Positions 23,096-33,835 of a stretch of DNA of 64,000 nt are shown here, one piece after another. The notes under the pieces were generated by a model. It searched no databases. It was not told the origin of the DNA and saw only the letters and a program-made list of their open reading frames with translations. The DNA is from Melitaea cinxia. Lineage: Eukaryota; Arthropoda; Insecta; Lepidoptera; Nymphalidae. Each line of letters starts with the position of its first letter. Within the stretch, counting starts at the first letter, position 1. The stretch lies in contig NC_059399.1 of NCBI RefSeq assembly GCF_905220565.1, forward strand, positions 10,344,501 to 10,408,500, written 5' to 3'. Both the position numbers and the translations under genes were made by a program.

Positions 23096-23624
23096 TAAAA
23101 GTAGTATAGGAAAAATATGTTGGTAATAGTGCGCAATCAACAACGCAAGTTTATTACACATAATTAAATCAATTTATAATATATATATGTTAATAATTAG
23201 TTATATAATTCAATATTAATATATTTAAACAGTATATACCTACATAAACATATACATACATAATATGTAAATACATACAAAATATATTTATACAAAAATA
23301 CAAATAAAAAAATATACCAATAGAATACATATATTTAAGACTACGTAAGAGTGCTGTGTGACACGTGTTCAAGCAATCGACTGAAACAAGTACTCTAGGT
23401 CATAATATGTTTTTCATTATAGCATTTTTAAAGTAATAAGGAAGTTAATTATTTTATTATCTATATTATTAAACACATGAATATATCTTATTAACCATTT
23501 AAAATAATTTCTATGTCAATGCCTGTTTAATTATTACAATTTAAATATCTGCTTATTATAAAAATCAGATAAATAAACAAGAATGTAAAAGACGATCATT
23601 GAAACGATAGCATTTTTTATTCAC

Positions 23625-23912
23625 AATGCATTCAGCCTGTAACATCCCACTGTTGGGTAGAGGCCTCTTTCTCCATGGAGGAGAAGGATTGGAGCTTAAT
23701 CCAACACGCTGCTCCACTGCGGGTTGGCGGCTATATGACAACCAGGACCACCGGCTTAACGTAATCTTCAAGGCACTGGGGGAAACTGACAAGGACAGAC
23801 ATCTAAACCGAAAAAAAAATTGTACAAATACAAATAACCATCCCGAGCAGGAATCAAACCTGCAAACTGTCGGTGTTTTAGGCGACTAATCGCACTACTA
23901 CACCAGAGCGGT
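23625..23912 (-). repeat. tRNA-derived SINE (nearly complete)
   Basis: On the minus strand the head (23830-23912) has TGGTGTAGTAGTGC (A-box-like) and GGTTTGATTCCTGCTCGGG (B box). It is followed by a body with 'cgttaagccggtgg' and a tail with 'aggcctctacccaacagtgg'. The overlapping frames on both strands are accidental. Confidence 0.7.
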
Positions 23913-24899
23913 TGTTTTTTTCATTGCTTATAAAGAAGTAATGCTTAATCTGCATCAAAAATTTACATTTTGTGTATACGAATTTTTCATCGAAAATATA
24001 TGAATTTATATATGGTTTCAGCTGTTGACGGAGGTAGGTATATGATACCTGTCTGTTAAAACATTTTCGGGAGATTTTAGATGTTTGCATTTCACCGTTT
24101 AGAAAATAAAAATTAAAAGTTCTTATAAAATGAGTAAATTCATTTGCGAAATAATGATATAAAACAAAAAAGAAATACAACAATGATGTAAGTCGATTTA
24201 TTCGGATTTATTTCACTTTACAATTAAATATATGGTTTCAATTATTTCATTTGTTTAGTATGGAAAAAATTTAAAGCGGCTAATAAATTAGACGCTTTCC
24301 ACAAAAAAAGAAAATACCTTTTAAGATTCACAACGACTGTGTATTCTATTTTGTTTAATTTATATTCAAAGCACTTAATTATAAATGTATATATTTCCTT
24401 TAAACCTTTCGCTCTATAAAGATTACAAGAAATTCTTACATTAACTTGTTATTATAGTAAAAGTTTAATTACTTCTAATTCAATAAAAATATCAAGTTGA
24501 GCGATAAATTAAAATTGTGATTGTGAAATTTGTAAGTTTTAGTCTTACTTCATTATTCATTAAGACAATTTAGCGTTCGGTATCCAGTCTTAGATACTAG
24601 TTCCTGTTAGTTTAATTTTTCTCATAATTTAATAAACTTAAGCCGTTTTATTACTTATCAGATCGGACAATGCTCCGTTTACATCTGTATAATGCTTTAT
24701 AGCACAAAACTTATTTCAATAAATAATAGTTGTGTGAATTATTCTTCATTATTAGATATATAAATAATATGCTTTTGAGAATAAATTTGCATACCCCTTT
24801 TAACTTCTGAAGTGAGATGTCACGTACAATGCGTTATATACGGTGCGGTGGGGATAGATAATTCATCATTACCAAATTAAATAGGTTAGTTGTCTTAAG
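23913..24899. other. AT-rich stretch, no gene seen
   Basis: The minus-strand frame 23878-24183 (101 codons) begins inside the SINE and has no recognisable domain. I do not call it a gene. Confidence 0.45.
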
Positions 24900-25258
24900 C
24901 TTTCGCTTCAGCCTGTAATATAACATTGCTGGGATATGATATGCCTCTTTCCTCATGTAGGAGAAGGATCAGAGATTAATCCACCACGCTGCTCCAATGC
25001 GGGTTGGCGGGTATATTAAATATTATGAGTAACGATCGCTATCAGGTGTACATGATAACAACCGGGACTGACGGCTTAACGTGTTCTCCGAGGCACGGCG
25101 GTGAGACCCACAAGGACTGCACAAACACACAGACCACAGCAAACATATAGTCTTTACAAATGTTTGTCATGTCCGGGGATCGAACCTGTAACCACCAGCG
25201 CAACAGCCACAAATCAGTGTTGTGACCGATGCGCCAAAATATTGCCTTAAGCGTTTCA
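24900..25258 (-). repeat. tRNA-derived SINE with a different head
   Basis: On the minus strand it starts GGCGCATCGGTCACAACAC and has the B box GGTTCGATCCCCGGAC. The body matches 61935-62280. The head differs from the one at 23625, while the tail is shared, so at least two SINE heads use the same 3' part. Confidence 0.75.
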
Positions 25259-25610
25259 TGCATATTGATCTTCTTCCTTACACAGTATTTCTAAGTGAAT
25301 ATCTTAAGGTGCTATCGTCAAACAATAACAAATACCTACGTGCGAAAACAAATCCAAGCACGGGTCTTACACCGATGACAACACTTTCTTGACGCTATAA
25401 CGGCCAATTTATGTCGCTAAGAACGCCTACACAACTGAATTGTAAGTTGTAAAATAAAAAAGTAGTAAAACATTTATATCTATGTATAAAACATTATTAT
25501 ATTAAATAAATTTCATGTTTCTGAATATTAAAAAAAATACTGTCAGGTGTCACTATACTTACTACTTTAGTAATTTAACAACATAAAGTTATTACATTTT
25601 ATATTTAAAA

Positions 25611-26744
25611 ATGTACTATATGCTGGCGGTTAGTTTGGACATAGCGAAGGCCTTTGATCGGGTGTGGCATAGGGCACTTCTAACAAAGCTACCATCCTAT
25701 GGGCTTCCCGAGAAACTATGTAAATGGATCACCAGTTTTTTGACAGACAGGAACATCAAGGTCGTTGTTGATGGTGCATGCTCGGACCTCAAGTCTGTCA
25801 ACGCAGGCGTTCCCCAAGGCTGTGTACTATCACCTACTTTGTTCCTTCTGCATATCAATGATCTATTACAAACTAGTGGCATTCATTGTTATGCGGACGA
25901 CAGCACCGGGGACGCCTTATACACAGGCCGCCCTAATATTTCTCGGGAACAAGTCGATGACTGTCGGAACAAACTTGTGTCTGAAATCGAGTCTCTTTTA
26001 GCCAAAGTCTCGCAATGGGGACGACATAATCTGGTCCAGTTCAACCCTAATAAGACACAAGTTTGCGCGTTTACCGCAAAAAAATCACCCTTCGTCGTTC
26101 CTCTCAAATTTGAAGGCACTCCCCTAACAGCCTCGGCCAGTATTGGGATACTAGGCGTCGACATATCGAGCAATGTGCAATTTCGTGGTCATCTGGAAGG
26201 AAAGGCTAAACTAGCCTCGAAGAAACTTGGTGTGCTCAGTAGGGCGAAGCAGTATTTCATGCCCTGCCACCGCCTACAATTATATAAGGCACAGATCCGG
26301 CCCCACATGGAATACTGCTCTCACCTATGGGCTGGGGCGCCCCAGTACCAGCTCCTTCCATTTGACCGTGTTCAACGCCGAGCGGCTCGAATCGTTGGCG
26401 ATAAGATTCTCTCCGATCGGCTCGATTCTTTGGCGCTGCGTAGAGATGTCGGGTCACTCTGCATCTTCTACCGTATTTACCACGGGGAGTGTTCTGAGGA
26501 ACTGTTCGGACTAATACCTACGGCAAAATTCCACCACCGGACATCGCGTCAAAATTCAAAATTTCACCCACATCACCTCGATGTCTGGAAGTCTACGACA
26601 GCTCGATTTTTGCGCCATTTTCTGCCACGCACGACCCCTCTTTGGAACCAGCTGCCACCTACGGTATTTCCGAACAAATACGACCTAGGGACCTTCAAAA
26701 GAAGAGCATATTCCTTTTTGAAAGGCCGGCAACGCGCCTGCTAA
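25611..26744 (+). CDS. 5'-truncated non-LTR retrotransposon reverse transcriptase (CR1/Jockey-type)
   Basis: An uninterrupted frame of 377 codons holds the catalytic half of a LINE reverse transcriptase. Motif A is SLDIAKAFDRVWH (residues 8-20), motif B is AGVPQGCVLSP and motif C is YADDS. A connector and a C-terminal region follow, including AQIRPHMEYCSHLWAG, RRAARIVGD and the closing FKRRAYSFLKGR. The fingers domain and any endonuclease are missing, so the insertion was truncated at its 5' end as LINEs often are. The apparent start codon lies in flanking DNA: only from about residue 5 (LAVSLDIAKAF) is the sequence retroelement. A poly(A) tract follows at 26828. The frame is intact, which suggests a fairly recent insertion, but the protein cannot retrotranspose on its own. 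Confidence 0.9.
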   Translation: MYYMLAVSLDIAKAFDRVWHRALLTKLPSYGLPEKLCKWITSFLTDRNIKVVVDGACSDLKSVNAGVPQGCVLSPTLFLLHINDLLQTSGIHCYADDSTGDALYTGRPNISREQVDDCRNKLVSEIESLLAKVSQWGRHNLVQFNPNKTQVCAFTAKKSPFVVPLKFEGTPLTASASIGILGVDISSNVQFRGHLEGKAKLASKKLGVLSRAKQYFMPCHRLQLYKAQIRPHMEYCSHLWAGAPQYQLLPFDRVQRRAARIVGDKILSDRLDSLALRRDVGSLCIFYRIYHGECSEELFGLIPTAKFHHRTSRQNSKFHPHHLDVWKSTTARFLRHFLPRTTPLWNQLPPTVFPNKYDLGTFKRRAYSFLKGRQRAC

Positions 26745-26847
26745 TCCTTGGATGTAGCGGGTGTCTGCGGATGTTGTTTTTCACTTACCATCAGGTGAGC
26801 CAACTGTCCGTTTGCCCCCTCTTCTATAAAAAAAAAAAAAAAAAAAT
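26745..26847 (+). repeat. 3' UTR and poly(A) tail of the truncated LINE
   Basis: About 80 bases after the stop contain 'taccatcaggtgagcc' and end in a run of 20 A (26828-26847). The 'caggtgagcc' phrase is shared with the small tails at 14740 and 33795, which points to a common 3' recognition end. Confidence 0.75.
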
Positions 26848-28084
26848 GCAAAGCAAGAAAGTTTTGCAATAAAGGGAATAAAATAAAAATAATAACTTCC
26901 CTAAATTTTTAAGTATAACCTTCTTTCGCCAAAACGATAGGTAGGCTAGTAAATTTTGAGCTCGGGCGACGCGACGACTTCGAAATAACTGATTTAAAAG
27001 AATAAATCATAAAAGCTTGTGGTTTTAAAATGCGGCACTCTAGTGCGTAAATACAGTATAATCATAATTATTCATTACACTTTGTTTATACAAATTAATT
27101 CGGAGTTTGTTTTGATTATTTACTCAGAAGATGAAAGATATTATCTATTTGAAGACCTAGAGTAAAAACAATCTTAAATAAGATCTCATTTTTTGGTCAA
27201 ATTCTACGCGCTGTTATTGTAGAATCTAATTATCTTTTGTGTGTATTTGTTACTTTATATAACAGGCGTAATAACACAATTTCTTTTACTTTTTAAATCC
27301 CCGTTGTCATGTTATAGGAACGTTCTGATGTTAATATACGAAAACAAGACCTTCATCGACTCATGTTTTAATGTAAACATTTATACTTTTTGTTTGTGTT
27401 CCATTACATAACAAATTAAAGGTTTTGTAACGTATTGTGTAAATAAATTAACGGAAATAATGTTTTAAAATTTACTAAATTGTTTATTCTAACTGTCCAA
27501 TGTGGTAAATTATAAATACCTACTATTTTTTATTAAAAGCATATAAAATACAATGAATACGTAATTAACAAAAAAAAAACAACTTCTCATTAATTTCATT
27601 TTTAAATTAAACAGTTTAATATAATTATCATAGGTATATCATCACTCCGACAACCAACCTATGATAAATCGTTAAATTCAAAATAATGTCTTAATTAAGC
27701 GCCATTATAACAATAAAAATCAGTTTCATAATATTATTTTCGTGTCCATAGAAAATAGGCTAGGTAGGCTTCAACACAATCTTTGCTAACTTATTTGATT
27801 TTAAACGTCAATCAAGAAAAGAACGTTACAAAATCAATACTACATGGCTCTCGAAATTTAATTAAGCTCCGTTTGATACCACAATCCCACCAAATTTCGA
27901 GAAAACGTAGTAGGTTCTATGTATTTAAAAAGGATAAAGTCATTCTTCGATGTAACGATTTTGGGTCTTTGGGTCTTATTAATGTCAACAGTTTCAGGTG
28001 GAAAATATTTATAGAAATAAAATCCCCCCCCCCCCCACAAGAGCTCTAGTCACCATAATCAACAACAGGAACACAACACTGCTT
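26848..28084. other. AT-rich stretch, no gene seen
   Basis: It includes a run of 14 C (28024-28037). The frames through 27783-28049 on both strands have no domain. Confidence 0.45.
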
Positions 28085-28200
28085 GAAAGCAGTATTATTT
28101 AGCTTTGATCTTTTGTAAGGTCGAGGTACTACCCCAGTCGGGCCGCTCCATATTTTGAGCAGGAAATTACTGCTGTGCCCTACCTACCTCAGTACTTATT
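28085..28200 (-). repeat. 5' part of the LINE-derived repeat, minus strand
   Basis: It carries 'aggtcgaggtactacccc' and 'ccatattttgagcaggaa', the reverse of the starts of 14510-14800 and 33550-33835. Confidence 0.6.
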
Positions 28201-28342
28201 CAGGCTATTCAAATCTTGATCTTTTTATTTGCTCGTTATTTTAGTAAGATTTATTGATCTAATGGCCAAGCTAGATTATAGCTGTTATAATGTTTTATAT
28301 ACTTAATTAAAGTTCATAATATGATATATATATATATAATAT

Positions 28343-28450
28343 AAAAAAAACAACATATGTATAAAACATTATTATTATTTATATATATATATATATATAT
28401 GTGTATATTTGTTTAATATAATAATGTTTTATACATATGATGTTTTTTTT
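28343..28450. repeat. AT-rich inverted repeat with an (AT)n loop
   Basis: The arms 'caacatatgtataaaacatt' (left, from 28351) and 'aatgttttatacatatgatg' (right, to 28442) pair with few mismatches. They enclose a loop dominated by alternating AT (about 28380-28400). Confidence 0.65.
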
Positions 28451-30469
28451 TTTGTTAATATACTATACTATAATCGACACAATACCCTAAATTATTATTA
28501 TATGGTTATTCACAAAGACTTTTTCTAAAATCCTCAATCTTTTGATTTTGAACAACAATAAAGTTATTAATCATTTTAACCTTAATCAAAAAGTCTTCTT
28601 TCACTTTCAATACATATTCATTATATATTTTTAGACTGTTTACGACAGCTTTTCTAATTTCAACTCAGTATTTAGAGCTGAAATGACATTCTTGTTTACT
28701 CTGGCTCGTATTTTTATAATTTGACGGCGTCAGTCATATCTTGGAGCGAATAGTGTTGATTTATGGTGAACCACCCATGTTGCCTCACCAAAATAAAATA
28801 TCAGAATAAATGGTAAATCAACTACTTATATAACTGCTGCTGGTATACCTACTTGCATTTAATATTTTATTTTTGATTTCAAGTTAATTGATTTATAGTA
28901 ATAATAATGTATTCTTTATTGTATACCAGGAAAAAAATACAGAAGCAAAAAAAAATTATAAAGGCTGCCTTATTGTTTTGTATCTTTCTCTATATGTGTC
29001 TGTATTTCGATGTATATTAAGAATAAATAAATAAATAAATAAGTATAAAACATTATTAAAAATTATATTAAAAATATATTTATATTACCTTAATATCTTT
29101 CCATAACTGTTTATATTAAACAAATATTATTATTGTTATAAAAATAAATTATTATTATTAAAATAATGGCTTGTCAATCTCAGTAATAATTTAGCTTTAT
29201 ATAGGTAAGATTTTTTCATGTAGAATAGATTCTATATTAGAACTGTTAATTAATTATTATAATTAAATAACGAAAATTTAATTTTAAAAAGTGGTTCTGA
29301 GTAATGGTTTGAGTAAAACCTTTATGATCGAAAGCATAAAACCGCACTTGAATAATTCGGCATCGGTTTCATTACATAAATCTAGAATGGGTAATTTTTT
29401 CCGCGACAATTAGCAATAATCTGTTACCAATAACAATAAATTTTTCGAGTATTATCTGAATACGAAAATGTGTTTCGTATTGTACCCTTTTTTCATAAAA
29501 TTGAGACACGTTTTATCAAGTTATGTTAACAATATGACGCTGTTATTTTATGTGTTTGTTCCTTGTTAGTAATATAGGTATGTATGTAAACAGATTTTAA
29601 TGTAGAAATTATATTAAACAATGTAAGTAAATAATTAAAGTAGCGATGCCAAATTAATAATTAAATATTAAGGAAAGGTTCACAATATATTAATTAATAA
29701 ATTTACAATTTAGAAATGCTTTTCGTTACCTCTAGACGACCACGTCATACTGCGTTAGTGTGAGTGGGATACACTCAGGTTTGTTGTTTACGAAGATACA
29801 TAATAACGGTGCGGCGTTAAGCGTATAAATTAATTATTCAGAAGCAAATTCGGCAACCACCTGATCTCCTGCTAAAACAAGTCTGCGGGTTTAGTACAGT
29901 ACTTTCAAAGCAAAATATTATGTTATTTAATTTTTTGCCTTTCAGGAATTACGCTTTTATTTTATATTTTATGTATTGTTTCTATGTTATAATTATTAAG
30001 TTTTACTGTTCATTGTTAGGTCATACATTCATACTAAACATACGTCACATAATCTTTCATGAAATTAAAAAAGAAATCCATTTTGTTTTTCAAAAAAGTA
30101 GTGGATAGCTTTTCTCGATGTGTTTCAGTTCTAAACTATTTTTCAACTGCAAATAATTTCAATATAAGGAACCGTTTTGTATGGATGAAACAGTTTGTTT
30201 GATTTGTGAATTTGATTTGTGATAGAAAAGGCAGAATAGAAAAGTCAGAAGTTCCTATCTTCTATCTATCTTCAATACCTATTGTAATAAATGTAAAAAA
30301 AAATGTGAATTGTAAAATGTGAAACGTAATCTCTTTGTAGCGTAAAATGTTATTTGAAAAGTTAGAAAAAGTATAATTGAAAAATAAGTTAAAAAAATTT
30401 TATGATTATATATTGTTTTCTAAAGTTTATGCGAATTTCACTCATTATACTGAAACAACTTTTTCGGAT
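28451..30469. other. AT-rich stretch, no gene seen
   Basis: It holds a short AATA microsatellite (29021-29042). The frame 29920-30108 (62 codons) is rich in F, Y and I and looks like chance. Confidence 0.45.
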
Positions 30470-30484
30470 TTTATCGCGGTTTAT

Positions 30485-30560
30485 GAAGTTTTTAGATACC
30501 CGACGTTTCAGATACTTTACTGCAACCATGGTCATGGGAGGACTTATACCTATTAATTTT
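30485..30560 (+). repeat. 'CCCGACGTTTC' dispersed repeat fragment
   Basis: It contains 'acccgacgtttcagatac' and 'accatggtcatgggaggact', a phrase pair I associate with a dispersed lepidopteran repeat. A related 'gacgtttcagacgctac' lies in reverse at about 49565-49590. Confidence 0.4.
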
Positions 30561-30879
30561 TATTAGAAACTATTTTTAATTCATATGCTTTAACAACAAT
30601 AATAGCTTAAATCTAAATATTTTTTTAATTGTTTATTGTTTCAAATAAATAATATAAGTCCAGGTTCCCGGGTCCATTTTTGCACGTGATTACTATTAAG
30701 CTAATTTTCCGTGAGTAGCTTCATTTTGATGAGTCGCCCAACAATTTCCTATACGAAAACTCTCGATTGTGGTAAGTAATAGGAGTAGCAGGGATAAAAT
30801 ATGTTGATTTGATGATTCTCAAAATTTTATTACAAACTGGGTTTTCTCTATCTGATGATAATTATCTAAATTTTTCGAA

Positions 30880-33070
30880 AAAATATTTGTCCTACAAAAT
30901 ATAATGTGTATGGGCTGATCAAAGAACCTTCCAACATGTATCATGTCATAATATGTATAAGAATGTAATCACAAAATGATTACTAACCGGCTGTTTTTTT
31001 TTTTTTTTACTGAGTTATTATTTATATGATTTAACAGTTATATTGTCCTACAAATTGCGTAGTACGTTATCTCGGTCCTACGCTCATAAATTGTTAATAG
31101 CACGAGAACATTTTTGTCATTACTAACTATAGGACAAAAATATTACATAATAGGCGAGTATATACTCTACCCAAATGAAACAATGTCCTACAAGAAAACA
31201 GGCATGTATCACTATTCCGACAAGAATTGTCACTTTTTAGTTTTCCTATTTGTACCATAAAATAGAGTGAAAACATCTTTTTTAAAATTTAAATACCTAT
31301 ATTTTTTTAGTAAACTAATTAGAAAAAAAAATGTGTATTTACATATATAAAAACCTTCATCAGATTCATCTGATAAATCTTCATTATCTTTGCTACTAAC
31401 ATCGCTGTCATCTTCATCTATTTCATTTTCCTCATTCGTGATATCTGATTCGGTTTTAACCTGAAAAAATTAAGCAAATTATATAATAATGAATAATCAA
31501 TCAATAAATAACAACAGTATTAATAGAGTACCTTGTATGTCAGAAGATAATTCTTCAAAAGATGGACTTTGGGGACCATCAAACCAATAATATTTGTATT
31601 TGCCATCAATTACTGTCCATCAAAAAATTTCTGGCAATGTTTCCGTGGGGCACTGCATGTGTGCATTACACCATACATTGCAGATGAATACAGTTGGTTC
31701 TTTTAATTTGTTGCAACAATTCCTGTTTTGCTGGTAGCAAACTGGAAGGATCATATCCTACAATTTTTTTTAAGCTTTCTTCACTTTAATTTTTTGATTT
31801 ATACCCTTTTTCAAATAACTCATGCCGTCCTTTGTTAATATCATTTTTTGTTTTTAATGAGTACACTCTGCATACATACTCTTCAATAATTTTAACTACC
31901 TCATTCGATGCTGTTATTGCTGTGTTTTCAATTCGTAGGAGTTGAATAAAAGCCTCTTGAATTTTTTATTTTTCTTCAAAATACTGTGAGGTCTCTTTTT
32001 CCTTTACGAAAGAAAGCAGGATTGTAATCATTCCCTTTCAAATATGGCATGTGGCGAGTGAACAAGATAATTGATCTCCAAGATTGGCATAAATTTTATT
32101 TATGGGTGAGTATTTTTTTTACTCGTGCTTAAATTAATTATTATTTGAATTTTGTCTTTTAAATACTTAAAATTTGCCAACATTAGTACTGGTATATTAG
32201 AATCTGCACACGATAGTTATAATTAAAATGACAAATGTGGTATACAATTTAGATATCAGCTTCTTCATGATAACAAGAGAGGTTATAGTCAATGACTTTT
32301 TATTTTATTTTCACTAGACACCTCATAAGTGTAAAATTGTTTGATATTCTTTCCTGTGTTTTCAATGTAATAAACTCGTCCCTTGTCCAATCTTCAACTA
32401 AATTTTCTACAATTTTTTTTAAAGTTGTTGCTCCTCAATTTCAGAAATCTGCAGGACGATTATTGTCTTTACCTTTTACGTCATACTCTGTGTCCTCTTC
32501 ACCTCTCAGATCATGTTCACAAAATCTTTAATACTGGGCTTTTATAGTACTGGTCAAATATAATATATACTTTTTTTCTATTATATGTACCTAAGTATTT
32601 TTAATATATGCTTCGAGATTTTACAATAACTGTTTGGAAGGTTCTTAAACGTATGTAATAAATAAAATTTATATAGTTAATATACAGATATTAAGTTAAA
32701 AAAATGAGCCTGTTAGTAATCTTTTTTAATGACTTCGTTATCGATACAGATTTTTTTTTATTTAAAATTAAAATTCGCGGGCTCAAAATGCCTATGCTTT
32801 TTGTTAAACATGCATTATACTCGTAATATCCCAGGCGATTTATCACTAGAACTACAAATCAACAGTCCTATGAATGCTCAGTAAAGCTAGGATCTGGACC
32901 GACGCTGCGGGTTTTTTCAATGTATACATACAATAAATTACACACTTACAGATACACCCATAAAATCATCTATTCATATTCACATACATATCTGTCCTCC
33001 ACCTACAGATACATATTGGATACATACTCTTTGATCAAACCATACATTTTGTAGGATAAATATTTAAAAA
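30880..33070. mobile_element. Possible TIR-bounded element around the eroded gene
   Basis: Near 30882-30922 the plus strand reads 'atatttgtcctacaaaat' and 'tgatcaaaga'. Near 33022-33068 the minus strand reads 'atatttatcctacaaaat' and 'gatcaaagag', with a 6-base gap difference between them. The pair faces inward around the pseudogene, about 2.2 kb apart. I cannot see a target-site duplication, so mobility is a hypothesis. Confidence 0.3.
31345..32590 (-). pseudogene. Eroded spliced gene of an uncharacterised multi-copy family
   Basis: Read on the minus strand from 32590 to 31345, successive short segments in shifting frames make up one protein. They include DQYYKSP, then HDLRGEEDTEYDV, NNRPADF, VEDWTRDEFI, LSCYHEEAD followed by IVYHICHFNYN, GNDYNPAFFRKGK, SNEVVKIIEEYVCRVYSLKT, INKGRHELFEKGYKS, IVGYDPSSLLPAKQELLQQI, WCNAHMQCPTETLPEI, and DGKYKYYWFDGPQSPSFEEL. 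A GT-AG intron on that strand (donor near 31529, acceptor near 31461) precedes an acidic end (SDITNEENEIDEDDSDVSS). The order matches an uncharacterised protein family I know from many arthropods and other animals. It has a 'qEEADTr' block, a 'TGCDT..aFf.KGK' block and an 'LPp....L.qh..R.nY....W.nA' block. Many frameshifts and stops make it a pseudogene. Function is unknown; I do not assign one. Confidence 0.6.
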
Positions 33071-33549
33071 AAAAATACAATTTCTTACAAAGTCACACTT
33101 TTAACGAAGTTAACAACGATTTTATTTTTAGTAAAGTAAATATACGAAAATGTCAAAAACACGTTAGGTAACTGAAATGTGTGTGTTAGTTTCATTCGTT
33201 TTAACTTGCTCACAAATTAATTCGCAGAATGTTGTGTTAATTTATTTAGATCTACCTTTTAAAAATATATGAAATTAAATTTATTTTATTGTTAGTATAA
33301 TATAGAGCAGGAAAAAAGTAATTAGCACTTCCTGTTCTCCTTCCAGTAACCGCTTAAAGTGTTAGCGGAAAGAGGCCATGAAAACGATTTGAAATATGTT
33401 TGAAGCGTCGAATTCGTTCTAAACGCAGCATGTTAAGTGATCGATGACCGTAAAAAATTCGTTTACGGCACGTATTGTATTTCTAGAGGTTAAAAAGGTT
33501 TTGTAGCTTTAAACTTGAACACAAAAGGTTTTATATATTTTAAAGTTCA

Positions 33550-33835
33550 ACTTAGACTGAGGTAGGGCAGACACGGAAATATCCTGCTCAAAATCTGGAG
33601 CAGCTCGACTGGGGAAGTACCTCGACCTCACAGAAGATCACAGCTAAATAATACTACTTTTCAGCTGTGTTGTATTTCTGTAGTGTTACTTAGGTGATCA
33701 GAGCTCATGGGAGGGTCGGGTGTAGGTTGGAAACGCTCTTGCTATGCTTCTAGTGTAGCAAACGTCTATTATAAGCTACGGTAATGGCTTACCGTAGGTG
33801 AGCCGTACGCTTGTTTGCCGATCCATTTGTATATA
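33550..33835 (+). repeat. LINE-derived repeat with 3' tail
   Basis: This is a full-order copy of the repeat at 14510-14800: 'caaaatctggagcagctcg', 'agaagatcacagctaa', and at the 3' end 'gtaggtgagccgtacgc'. It has no coding capacity. Confidence 0.6.

Noticed and set aside
23878..24183. 101-codon minus-strand frame
   Set aside because: It begins within a SINE and has no recognisable domain, hydrophobic pattern or conservation evidence.
25140..25255. Possible tRNA gene on the minus strand
   Set aside because: The tRNA-like part is the head of a SINE that recurs with its body at 61935-62280.
27783..28049. 88-codon frame and the minus-strand frame opposite it
   Set aside because: No domain; it ends in the poly(C) tract and has ordinary AT-rich composition.
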